NCBI RefSeq assembly: GCF_011420305.2
Contig: NZ_CP061769.1
Coordinates: 3,335,001 to 3,399,000 of the forward strand
Direction of reading: 5' to 3'
Source of the DNA: Nocardioides ochotonae
GTDB taxonomy: Bacteria; Actinomycetota; Actinomycetes; Propionibacteriales; Nocardioidaceae
Length of the DNA: 64,000 nt
In this document: positions 52,237 to 60,436 of the stretch, in pieces
Numbering within the stretch: position 1 is the first letter of the stretch
Layout: each line of letters starts with the position of its first letter
Notes under the pieces: generated by a model
What the model was told of the DNA's origin: nothing
The model's input: the letters and a program-made list of their open reading frames with translations, nothing else
The model's database searches: none
Program-made: the position numbers and the translations under genes

Positions 52237-55200
52237 ATGTTCTCCAAGGTGCTGGTGGCAAATCGCGGCGAGATCGCGGTCCGTGCATTCCGCGCGGCGT
52301 ACGAGCTGGGCGCCCGGACGGTCGCGGTCTTCCCCTACGAGGACCGCGGCTCCGAGCACCGGCTCAAGGCGAACGAGGCCTACGAGATCGGCGAGCGCGG
52401 CCACCCCGTGCGCGCCTACCTCGACCCCGAGGGCATCGTCGCCACGGCCGTGAGCGCCGGCGCCGACGCCATCTACCCCGGCTACGGCTTCCTCTCCGAG
52501 AACCCGGCGCTGGCCGAGGCCTGCGCCAACGCCGGCATCACCTTCGTCGGTCCCAGCGCCGAGGTCCTGGAGCTGACCGGCAACAAGGCGCGTGCGATCG
52601 CCGCCGCCAAGGCCGCCGGCGTCCCGACGCTGGCCAGCGTCGAGCCCTCCACCGACGTGGACGCGCTCGTCGAGGCCGCCTCGGCGCTGCCCTACCCGCT
52701 CTTCGTCAAGGCGGTCGCCGGCGGCGGCGGGCGCGGCATGCGCCGCGTCGACGACCCGGCCAAGCTGCGCGAGGCGGTGGAGACCTGCATGCGCGAGGGC
52801 GAGGCCGCCTTCGGCGACCCGACCGTCTTCATCGAGCAGGCGGTCGTCGACCCCCGCCACATCGAGGTGCAGATCCTCGCCGACGGCGCCGGCAACGTGA
52901 TCCACCTCTTCGAGCGCGACTGCTCGGTGCAGCGACGCCACCAGAAGGTCGTCGAGATCGCCCCCGCGCCCAACCTCGACCCCGACCTGCGCGCGCGCAT
53001 GTGCGCCGACGCGGTGCGCTTCGCCCGCGAGATCGGCTACCGCAACGCCGGCACCGTCGAGTTCCTCCTCGACCCCGCGGGCAACTACGTCTTCATCGAG
53101 ATGAACCCCCGCATCCAGGTCGAGCACACCGTGACCGAGGAGGTCACCGACGTCGACCTGGTGCAGGCCCAGCTGCGCATCGCCTCCGGCGAGACCCTCG
53201 CCGACCTCGGCCTCAGCCAGGACTCCATCGTGCTGCGCGGAGCCGCGCTCCAGTGCCGGATCACCACCGAGGACCCGGCCAACAACTTCCGCCCCGACAC
53301 CGGGATGATCACCACCTACCGCTCCCCCGGCGGTGCCGGCGTGCGCATCGACGGCGGTACGACGTACACCGGCGCCGAGGTGTCCGCCCACTTCGACTCG
53401 ATGCTGGCCAAGCTCACCTGCCGCGGCCGCACCTTCGAGAAGGCCGTCGAACGGGCCCGGCGCGCGATCGCGGAGTTCCGCATCCGGGGCGTCTCCACCA
53501 ACATCGCGTTCCTCCAGGCCGTGCTCGCCGACCCCGACTTCATCGCCGGCAACGTCACGACCTCCTTCATCGACACCCACCCGCAGCTGCTCCAGGCGCG
53601 CCGCTCCGGCGACCGCGGCACCAAGCTGCTGACCTACCTCGCCGAGGTCACGGTCAACCAGCCGCACGGCCCGGCTCCGGTCAGCGTGGACCCGGCCAGC
53701 AAGCTGCCGGCGACCAACCTCGAGGTCCCCGCCCCGGACGGCACCCGGCAGCTGCTGCTCGAGGTCGGCCCCGCGGAGTTCGCGCGCCGGCTGCGCGCCC
53801 AGGACCGGGTCGCGGTCAGCGACACCACGTTCCGCGACGCCCACCAGTCGCTGCTCGCGACCCGGGTGCGCACCCGCGACCTGCTGACGGTCGCGCCGCA
53901 CGTCGCCCGCACCACCCCCGAGCTGTGGTCGCTGGAGGCCTGGGGCGGCGCGACGTACGACGTGGCGCTGCGCTTCCTCGGCGAGGACCCGTGGGAGCGG
54001 CTCTCGGACCTGCGCCAGGCGGTGCCGAACATCTGCCTGCAGATGCTGCTGCGCGGGCGCAACACGGTCGGCTACACGCCGTACCCGACCCAGGTCACCG
54101 ACGCCTTCGTGCAGGAGGCGGCGGCCAGCGGGCTGGACGTCTTCCGCATCTTCGACGCGCTCAACGACGTCGAGCAGATGCGGCCCGCCATCGACGCGGT
54201 GCTGGCCACCGGCACCAGCGTCGCGGAGGTCGCGCTGTGCTACACCGGCGACCTGTCGAACCCCGCCGAGGAGATCTACACCCTCGACTACTACCTGCGC
54301 CTGGCCGAGAAGATCGTCGACGCCGGCGCCCACGTGCTGGCGATCAAGGACATGGCCGGCCTGCTGCGCGCCCCGGCCGCGCGGCGCCTGGTGACCGCGC
54401 TGCGGGCCAACTTCGACCTGCCGGTGCACCTGCACACCCACGACACCGCCGGCGGCCAGCTCGCGACGCTCACCGCCGCCATCGACGCCGGTGTCGACGC
54501 GGTCGACGCCGCCTGCGCGGCCGTCGCCGGCACCACCTCCCAGCCGGCGCTCTCCGCGCTGGTCTCGGCGACCGACCACTCCGAGCGCGAGACCGGCCTG
54601 TCGCTGGCGGCGGTCAACGCCCTCGAGCCGTACTGGGAGGCGACCCGCCGCGTCTACGCGCCGTTCGAGTCGGGGCTGCCCGCCCCCACCGGCCGGGTCT
54701 ACCGCCACGAGATCCCCGGCGGCCAGCTCTCCAACCTGCGCCAGCAGGCGATCGCGCTGGGCCTGGGCGAGAAGTTCGAGCAGATCGAGGACATGTACGC
54801 CGCGGCGAACGACATCCTCGGCAACGTCCCGAAGGTGACCCCGTCCTCGAAGGTCATCGGCGACCTCGCGCTCTCCCTCGTCGCCGCCGACGCCGACCCG
54901 GCGGAGTTCGCGGAGAACCCGCAGAAGTTCGACATCCCCGACTCGGTCATCGGCTTCCTCAGCGGCGAGCTGGGCGACCCGCCCGGCGGCTGGCCCGAGC
55001 CGTTCCGCACCAAGGCCCTCGCCGGGCGCAACTGGCAGGCGCAGGACGCGGAGCTCACCGCCGAGCAGGAGGAGGCGCTCGACGGAACCCCCGGGGAGAG
55101 CCGTCCGCTGCGCCGGCGCACGCTCAACGAGCTGCTGTTCCCCGCGCCGACCCGCTCGTTCAACGAGTCGCGGGCGGCGTACGGCGACATCTCGGTGCTG

Positions 55201-55635
55201 CCGACCCTGGACTACCTCTACGGTCTGCGCTTCGGCGAGGAGCACCGCGTGGACCTGGAGCCGGGCGTCACCCTGCTCCTCGGTGTGCAGGCGATCAGCG
55301 AGCCCGACGAGCGCGGGTTCCGCACCGTCCTGGCGCTGATCAACGGTCAGCTGCGCCCGATCAGCGTGCGCGACACCAGCGTCGCCTCCGAGGTCGCCAC
55401 CGCGGAGAAGGCCGACCCCTCCCAGCCCGGCCAGATCGCCGCGCCGTTCCAGGGCGTGGTGAGCGTGGTGGTCGGGGTCGGCGACAAGGTCTCCGCCGGC
55501 GACACCGTCGCCACCATCGAGGCGATGAAGATGGAGGCGGCCATCACCGCCCCCGTCGACGGCACCGTCCAGCGCCTGGCGCTCAGCGGCACCCAGTCCG
55601 TCGAGGGCGGGGACCTGGTGCTGGTCGTCTCCTGA
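52237..55635 (+). CDS. pyc: Pyruvate carboxylase
   Basis: The 1132-residue single-chain enzyme makes oxaloacetate from pyruvate and bicarbonate. Domains in order: biotin carboxylase (1-450; [52 protein letters not shown]), carboxyltransferase (about 525-810; SDTTFRDAHQSLLATR, RIFDALNDVEQM, AIKDMAGLLRAPAARRL with the biotin-accepting metal-site Lys, HTHDTAGGQLAT), allosteric linker, and C-terminal carrier with biotin Lys K1098 in EAMKMEA. Length is normal. It is monocistronic and probably charged by the BirA at 33.4 kb. Confidence 0.98.
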   Translation: MFSKVLVANRGEIAVRAFRAAYELGARTVAVFPYEDRGSEHRLKANEAYEIGERGHPVRAYLDPEGIVATAVSAGADAIYPGYGFLSENPALAEACANAGITFVGPSAEVLELTGNKARAIAAAKAAGVPTLASVEPSTDVDALVEAASALPYPLFVKAVAGGGGRGMRRVDDPAKLREAVETCMREGEAAFGDPTVFIEQAVVDPRHIEVQILADGAGNVIHLFERDCSVQRRHQKVVEIAPAPNLDPDLRARMCADAVRFAREIGYRNAGTVEFLLDPAGNYVFIEMNPRIQVEHTVTEEVTDVDLVQAQLRIASGETLADLGLSQDSIVLRGAALQCRITTEDPANNFRPDTGMITTYRSPGGAGVRIDGGTTYTGAEVSAHFDSMLAKLTCRGRTFEKAVERARRAIAEFRIRGVSTNIAFLQAVLADPDFIAGNVTTSFIDTHPQLLQARRSGDRGTKLLTYLAEVTVNQPHGPAPVSVDPASKLPATNLEVPAPDGTRQLLLEVGPAEFARRLRAQDRVAVSDTTFRDAHQSLLATRVRTRDLLTVAPHVARTTPELWSLEAWGGATYDVALRFLGEDPWERLSDLRQAVPNICLQMLLRGRNTVGYTPYPTQVTDAFVQEAAASGLDVFRIFDALNDVEQMRPAIDAVLATGTSVAEVALCYTGDLSNPAEEIYTLDYYLRLAEKIVDAGAHVLAIKDMAGLLRAPAARRLVTALRANFDLPVHLHTHDTAGGQLATLTAAIDAGVDAVDAACAAVAGTTSQPALSALVSATDHSERETGLSLAAVNALEPYWEATRRVYAPFESGLPAPTGRVYRHEIPGGQLSNLRQQAIALGLGEKFEQIEDMYAAANDILGNVPKVTPSSKVIGDLALSLVAADADPAEFAENPQKFDIPDSVIGFLSGELGDPPGGWPEPFRTKALAGRNWQAQDAELTAEQEEALDGTPGESRPLRRRTLNELLFPAPTRSFNESRAAYGDISVLPTLDYLYGLRFGEEHRVDLEPGVTLLLGVQAISEPDERGFRTVLALINGQLRPISVRDTSVASEVATAEKADPSQPGQIAAPFQGVVSVVVGVGDKVSAGDTVATIEAMKMEAAITAPVDGTVQRLALSGTQSVEGGDLVLVVS

Positions 55636-55718
55636 CCCCTGCCGGTCCCGGGCACCACCAAGGCGCCCTGCCGGCGGGCCCGCTGGCTCCGCACGACCGG
55701 CCGTAGCGCGGAGGTGCG

Positions 55719-56936
55719 ATGAGCGGGAAGCACGACACCGAGCAGGCAGCCGAGGACCGACGGGTGGGCGGCACGCCCTGGCTGGCCGGGATCGTGACCG
55801 CCGTCGTCGGGTTCTCCAGCTCCTTCGTGGTGGTGCTCGCCGGCCTGAGCGCCGTTGGCGCCTCCTCCGCGGAGGCCGCCTCGGGGCTGCTCGTGCTGTG
55901 CCTGGCCCAGGCCGCGGGGATGCTGTGGCTGAGCCTGCGGCACCGCACGCCACTCACCCTGGCCTGGTCCACGCCCGGCGCGGCGCTCCTGGTCACCACC
56001 GGTGCCGTCGACGGCGGCTGGGCGGCGGCCGTCGGCGCGTTCGCGGTGACCGGCGTGCTGATCGTGCTCACCGGCCTGGTCCCGTGGCTGGGCGCGCTGG
56101 TGGCGCGGATCCCACCCGCGATCGCGCGGGCGATGCTGGCCGGGGTCCTGGTGCCGATCTGCCTCCAGCCGGTCACCGGCCTGGTGGAGGCTCCGCTGCT
56201 GGTCGGCCCGGTCGTGGCCACCTGGTTCCTCGTGCACCTGCTCTCGCGTCGGTGGGCGGTGCCGGCGGCGCTCGCGGTCGCCCTGCTGGTCGCCCTCGTC
56301 GCGGTGCTGGCGGACCGCTCAGGTCCCGGGCTTCAGGTGGCGGACGCCGTACCCGCCCTGACCTGGACCACCCCGACGTGGACCCTCGGCGCGGTCCTCG
56401 GGATCGCGCTGCCGCTCTACGTCGTCACGATGGCCTCCCAGAACGTCCCGGGGGTCGCCGTCATGGCCAGCAACGGGTACGCCGTGCCCTGGCGCGAGTC
56501 GATGGGGGTCACCGGACTGGCCACCGTGGCGGCCGCGCCCTTCGGCGGCCACACGGTCAACCTCGCCGCGATCACCGCCGCGATGGCGGCCGGGCCGCTC
56601 GCCGGCCCGGACCGCTCCCGGCGGTGGCTGGCCGCGACCAGCGCCGCCGCGACGTACGTCGTGCTCGCGCTGGCCTCCGCGGGGCTGGTGACCCTGCTGG
56701 CGGCGGCCCCGCCCGAGGTGCTGCCCGCCGCCGCCGGACTCGCCCTCCTCGGCACGCTGGGCTCGGCGCTGGCCGGTGCCCTGGCCGCGGAGGAGGGGCG
56801 CGAGGCGAGCGTGGTCTGCTTCGTGGTCGCGGCCTCGGGTGTCACCGTGCTCGGCATCGGCGCCGCACCGTGGGCGCTGGTCGCGGCCCTCGTGGTCCTG
56901 CCGTTCGTGCGCAACCGCGCGGTGCAGTCCGGATAG
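55719..56936 (+). CDS. benE: BenE-family benzoate/aromatic acid transporter
   Basis: The 405-residue protein has about twelve membrane segments in the BenE pattern: SSSFVVVLAGLSAVGASSAEAASGL, LAWSTPGAALL, ARIPPAIARAMLAGVLVPI, ASQNVPGVAVMASNGY and PFGGHTVNLAAITAA. BenE was described as a benzoate/proton symporter; other substrates are possible. No benzoate degradation genes are near. ATG 55719 follows GGAGG. Its stop codon lies inside the left arm of the large terminator-like hairpin downstream. Confidence 0.93.
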   Translation: MSGKHDTEQAAEDRRVGGTPWLAGIVTAVVGFSSSFVVVLAGLSAVGASSAEAASGLLVLCLAQAAGMLWLSLRHRTPLTLAWSTPGAALLVTTGAVDGGWAAAVGAFAVTGVLIVLTGLVPWLGALVARIPPAIARAMLAGVLVPICLQPVTGLVEAPLLVGPVVATWFLVHLLSRRWAVPAALAVALLVALVAVLADRSGPGLQVADAVPALTWTTPTWTLGAVLGIALPLYVVTMASQNVPGVAVMASNGYAVPWRESMGVTGLATVAAAPFGGHTVNLAAITAAMAAGPLAGPDRSRRWLAATSAAATYVVLALASAGLVTLLAAAPPEVLPAAAGLALLGTLGSALAGALAAEEGREASVVCFVVAASGVTVLGIGAAPWALVAALVVLPFVRNRAVQSG

Positions 56937-56993
56937 TCCGACACACCAGTGTCGTGAATCGCGCCATTCGCGACCCTGGTGTGGCGGACTATC
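56932..56993. terminator. 62-nt near-perfect hairpin between benE and the peroxidase gene
   Basis: GATAGTCCGACACACCAG (56932-56949) pairs with 56976-56993, with one mismatch, and the stem continues inward with small bulges to GAAT/ATTC around CGCGCC. It spans the benE stop and lies between convergent genes, so it should end transcription both ways. It may be a dispersed repeat unit. Confidence 0.75.
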
Positions 56994-57006
56994 TCGTGAG
57001 GGGGTG

Positions 57007-58794
57007 TCAGGCCGCCGCCGGGAGCACCCCGGCGAACCGCAGCAGGTCGCTGATCGTCGCGATCACGCTCCCGTCCTCGAAGCGGACCCCGGCTGCCGGC
57101 GACCAGCGGGCCGGCGCCGCGAGGAAGCCGTACGGGTCGGCGATCACCTGGCCGATGATCGTCTCGCAGACGATCCGGCTGCCGACCTCGCCCAGGGTGT
57201 TGCCGTTCCCCTGGACCTCCGCCTCCTTGAGCACGTAGAACCACAGCGGCGTCCGGGTCAGCAGCTCTGCGCCCTCGGCGCGCAGCGCGTCGTTGACGGT
57301 CACCGGGTTGTCCTGGAGCAGCTGCTGCGAGGTCAACGGGGTCGCGCCCATCGCCTCGGCCACCGCCTGCCCGGTCGGCAGGTTCAGCAGGTAGCCGCGC
57401 AGCAGGTTGCGCACCGCCAGCCGCTTCTGGATCTGCCGCATCGACGGGGTCAGCTCCGGGCTGTTGCCCTCGTTGCCCAGGTCGCGCAGCGTGGGCGCGA
57501 GCCGGGTGTCGATGCGCCGGGCGAACTGGTCGGGCACCGTGCTGCCCTTGTCGACCATCCGATCCCACTCGATGACCCAGTTGAACGGCAGCACCGTGGT
57601 GTCACCGCGGAACGGCGGATTGGCACCGCCGGTGAAGGCGAACAGCAGCGAGAACGGTGCTGCGGGCAGCACCACCTCTCCCCTCCCGAAGTTGCGGTTG
57701 AAGTCGTACACGTCGCGCACCATGCTGTGCCCGAACCGGTACGCCGCCCCGGAGAACTCCAGCGGCTGCACCGGCACCGAGCTCGAGGCCCGGAAGTGGT
57801 GCGGGCCGGCCAGCAGGACCTGGTCGGCCATCCCGGCCAGACACACGGTCTTCAAGAAGTCGTGGACGACCAGCCACTGGTAGTGCCAGGTGACCAGCTG
57901 CCGGGCCCGGGCGAAGGTCTCCGCCGGGCTGTGGCAGTACGCCGGCTCGTGGGCCTCCACCCAGTCCACCACCGCGTTGTGGAAGCGGAGCAGCGCCACG
58001 TGCAGCTGGGCCACCACGAGGTTCTCGTCGTTGCGGCCGTCCCCGATGCGTGCCGTGGACCCGTCACGTGGCAGGTCGCGGGCGAGGTCGTCCGCGGGTG
58101 GGATCCGATCCCCCGGGATGGAGCCCGCGGGATCGGTGGTGGTCAGGGCCACCTCGCCGAGGACGAACCTGATCCCGTCGTAGAACGACGCCGCCTGGGT
58201 CGTCGCGCCGTCCAGCGCCGGGCCGTCGCCGTACAGCGAGTCCAGGTCGAGGGCGGGGTGGCGCAGGTTGCGCATCGAGGTCCGGACCAGGTCCGGGTCC
58301 AGGGGCGAGAGGTCGTCGCGGGTGAGGTCGAAGGCGACCGGGTCGCTCTCCGTGGCGGCGGTCATGTCGTGGTCGATGAACTGACCCCAGTAGGTGTAGA
58401 CGGGCGGGTTCACCGAGTTGTGCGCGCCTTGGAGCGGGTCGAGCGAGGAGGGCGGGTCCTCGACCATCCCGGCGCCGAGGTCGCGCAGCGCGCGTACGAC
58501 GGTGGCCCGGACCTCAGCGGTCCCGGCCGGGAGGTGCGCACCGGCGTTCCCGACGAGGTCGGGGAACAGGTAGTCGAACGCAGTCGTCCGGGGCTCGGAC
58601 TCGGCAGGGAGCGTGTCGCTGAGCAGGGACACCCCGGACAGGCGGCGGTCGGCCTCCTGCGCGTGCGGCGCGCTGTCGGGGACGGCATGGCCGCCGTGGT
58701 GCAGGTGACCGAGCACGTAGCGCGGGTGGTCGCGGGCGTCGAAGTCGGGGGCCGCTGCCTCCGTGCTGGAGGCGGAGGTGGTGGATGAGGTCAT
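57007..58794 (-). CDS. Animal-type haem peroxidase (peroxidasin/cyclooxygenase superfamily)
   Basis: The 595-residue protein has the animal haem peroxidase fold. Distal His is H142 in GQFIDHDMT, with the Ca2+-site Asp after it. RTSMRNLRHPALDLDSLYGDG, GRNDENLVVAQLHVALLRFHN (catalytic Arg/Asn region) and proximal His H356 in YRFGHSMVRDVY follow. No signal peptide is apparent, so it may be cytosolic. Bacterial members oxidise halides or organics with peroxide and are rather rare. ATG 58794 has AGGG upstream. The longer open frame extends into the repeat-rich leader and is rejected. Confidence 0.94.
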   Translation of the reverse strand: MTSSTTSASSTEAAAPDFDARDHPRYVLGHLHHGGHAVPDSAPHAQEADRRLSGVSLLSDTLPAESEPRTTAFDYLFPDLVGNAGAHLPAGTAEVRATVVRALRDLGAGMVEDPPSSLDPLQGAHNSVNPPVYTYWGQFIDHDMTAATESDPVAFDLTRDDLSPLDPDLVRTSMRNLRHPALDLDSLYGDGPALDGATTQAASFYDGIRFVLGEVALTTTDPAGSIPGDRIPPADDLARDLPRDGSTARIGDGRNDENLVVAQLHVALLRFHNAVVDWVEAHEPAYCHSPAETFARARQLVTWHYQWLVVHDFLKTVCLAGMADQVLLAGPHHFRASSSVPVQPLEFSGAAYRFGHSMVRDVYDFNRNFGRGEVVLPAAPFSLLFAFTGGANPPFRGDTTVLPFNWVIEWDRMVDKGSTVPDQFARRIDTRLAPTLRDLGNEGNSPELTPSMRQIQKRLAVRNLLRGYLLNLPTGQAVAEAMGATPLTSQQLLQDNPVTVNDALRAEGAELLTRTPLWFYVLKEAEVQGNGNTLGEVGSRIVCETIIGQVIADPYGFLAAPARWSPAAGVRFEDGSVIATISDLLRFAGVLPAAA

Positions 58795-59106
58795 GACTGG
58801 ACCCTTGGGTCGGATGGGGGCTCGCCAAGAGGTCGCCGCAGCGGCGACCACGGAGCCGCAGACCGCTGGCGCACGTGTCGACCGAGGCCGGCCACCCGTG
58901 CCGGCGCCTGGGCCCTTCGGACTCGACCGCGGCGCTCGCCCGGTCGAATCCATCCACAGTCCTCCGGGCCCCCGGGACGCCGCAACCACTGCGCTAGACC
59001 GGTGAGCCGCGAGGGGCCGCTGGCGTCCTCGGTTCTGGGGATGTCGGGTCAGGTTCTCCCCATGCGGGGGTGGTCTGTGCTGGCAACCGGCCCCGCGGGG
59101 GCCCTG
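58795..59106. other. 312-bp gene-free region between the SpoIID and peroxidase genes
   Basis: It should contain the peroxidase promoter. A 19-bp perfect palindrome at 58831-58849 stands out, and GGCCCC-GCG-GGGGCC lies at 59089-59103 just after the SpoIID gene's reverse end. I see no supported small gene. Confidence 0.6.
58831..58849. promoter_or_regulatory. Perfect palindrome upstream of the peroxidase gene (candidate operator)
   Basis: GGTCGCCGC-A-GCGGCGACC lies 37 bases before ATG 58794. It could be a regulator-binding site or an mRNA hairpin in the leader. Confidence 0.5.
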
Positions 59107-60312
59107 TCAGCCGACCGGGCGGAACCAGGTCGAGCGCAGCCCGAGGTAGGAGCGCACCTGGTCGCCGGTGGGGGTGACCGCGCCGTCGCGGAACACGATC
59201 CGCATGCGGCTCACCCGCCCGCCCCAGGTCCCGTGGCCGTTGCGGGCGGTGACCTCCACCGACTGCAGCGGGCCGAGGCCGGGCCAGACCCGCTCGAAGT
59301 CGGCGGCCGACACCGTGGCCCGCCAGGGGTTGACCGGGTCCCAGCGGTCCTCGCGGTCCTGGAGGTAGGGGAACTGCCCGCCCATGGTCCAGCCGCCGTT
59401 GCTGGAGCTGAACTGGGTGAAGGCGGGGGTGCCGCCGTGCAGCAGCACCTCGCCGCGGGTCGCGTTGATGGCCGCGTTGGAGGCGGGGTGCTCGGCCGAG
59501 GCGCCGCCGTACACCTGGCAGCTGGTGGTGTCGCAGATCTGGTAGTGCCGGGCCAGGGGCCGGCGCCGTTCGAAGGCGGCGTAGGTGCGCGCCGCGACGG
59601 CCTGGGCCCGCACGGCGTCGGCCTTCCAGAGCGCCGGCACCTCCTGCGGCACCACGCCCTTGAGGTAGTTGTGCAGCGTGACGATGTTGACCGTGTCGCG
59701 CTTGCGGGTCCCCGGCTGGGCGCTGGCCGAGCGCAGCACGCCGCGGTAGGCCACCGCGCCGCTGGGGGTCCGCAGCGTCACCGGGCGGTTGCCGGCGGCG
59801 AACTGGGCGTCCCCGGCAACGGTGCGCCAGGTGCGCCAGGCGCCGGTGCGCTTCTTGAAGTCGACCCGCGTGCGGGTGGCGCCGGCCGCGACCAGGCGCC
59901 AGCGGACGGCGGCCGGCCGGGCCTTCGAGAGGTCCCAGGTGCGCCCGGCGCCCAGGCCGGTGACGCTCAGCCCGGGTCGGGCGTCCACGAGGACGTCGTC
60001 GCTGGTGTCCGCGCTGATCAGCACCGAGACCTTGCCGAGGGCCCTCCCCCAGCTCGTGCCGGGGTAGTAGAAGCCGAGGATCTCGCGGTAGCCGACGCCC
60101 TTCTCGGCCGCGACCTTCGCGCCGTACTGCGACAGCCCCTTGCCGTGCCCGTAGCCACGACCCTCGAAGGTCACCGAGGCGACCCGCTTGGCCCGCTGCG
60201 GTTCCTCCGCGACGGTGGCACCGGCGGGCAGCGCGGGGACCAGGGCGGCGATGACGGCGAGGCCGAAGCCGATCGCCATGCCGGCGACGAGCATGCGGAG
60301 ACGAGGTGACAT
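59107..60312 (-). CDS. SpoIID/LytB-domain secreted protein
   Basis: The 401-residue protein has a signal peptide (about 1-33, ending near PAGATVA) and a SpoIID-like domain: FEGRGYGHGKGLSQYGA, VPQEVPALWKADAVRAQAVAARTYA with catalytic-type Glu, ICDTTSCQVYGG, NAAINATRGEVLLHGG and SSSNGGWTMGG. SpoIID proteins are lytic transglycosylases acting on denuded glycan strands; in non-sporulating actinobacteria the role is cell-wall remodelling. It ends in FRDGAVTPTGDQVRSYLGLRSTWF. Monocistronic on the minus strand. Confidence 0.93.
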   Translation of the reverse strand: MSPRLRMLVAGMAIGFGLAVIAALVPALPAGATVAEEPQRAKRVASVTFEGRGYGHGKGLSQYGAKVAAEKGVGYREILGFYYPGTSWGRALGKVSVLISADTSDDVLVDARPGLSVTGLGAGRTWDLSKARPAAVRWRLVAAGATRTRVDFKKRTGAWRTWRTVAGDAQFAAGNRPVTLRTPSGAVAYRGVLRSASAQPGTRKRDTVNIVTLHNYLKGVVPQEVPALWKADAVRAQAVAARTYAAFERRRPLARHYQICDTTSCQVYGGASAEHPASNAAINATRGEVLLHGGTPAFTQFSSSNGGWTMGGQFPYLQDREDRWDPVNPWRATVSAADFERVWPGLGPLQSVEVTARNGHGTWGGRVSRMRIVFRDGAVTPTGDQVRSYLGLRSTWFRPVG

Positions 60313-60383
60313 GTCACTCCCGGGACGGGCGGCTGGAGCCGCGGTACGTCGGTCCCGGCCGTTTGTACCAGTGATCTGGGCGA

Positions 60384-60414
60384 CACGCCGAGGCCGCGAG
60401 GCGGCCCCGGCGTG
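60384..60414 (-). terminator. Terminator after the quinone-reductase gene
   Basis: CACGCCG-A-GGCCGC (60384-60397) pairs with GCGGCC-C-CGGCGTG (60401-60414) around GAG, with one mismatch, between two minus-strand genes. Confidence 0.7.
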
Positions 60415-60436
60415 CGTCCGAGGAGGTCGTGCGGCC

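Noticed and set aside
51214..55953. Minus-strand open frame of about 1579 codons
   Set aside because: It mirrors pyruvate carboxylase and the YdbT-like gene; composition is Arg/Gly/Ala/Val-rich with no recognisable domain.
57007..58989. Longer peroxidase start at 58989
   Set aside because: The extra 65 residues are Pro/Arg-rich, lie over the palindrome-containing leader, and ATG 58794 has a ribosome site.
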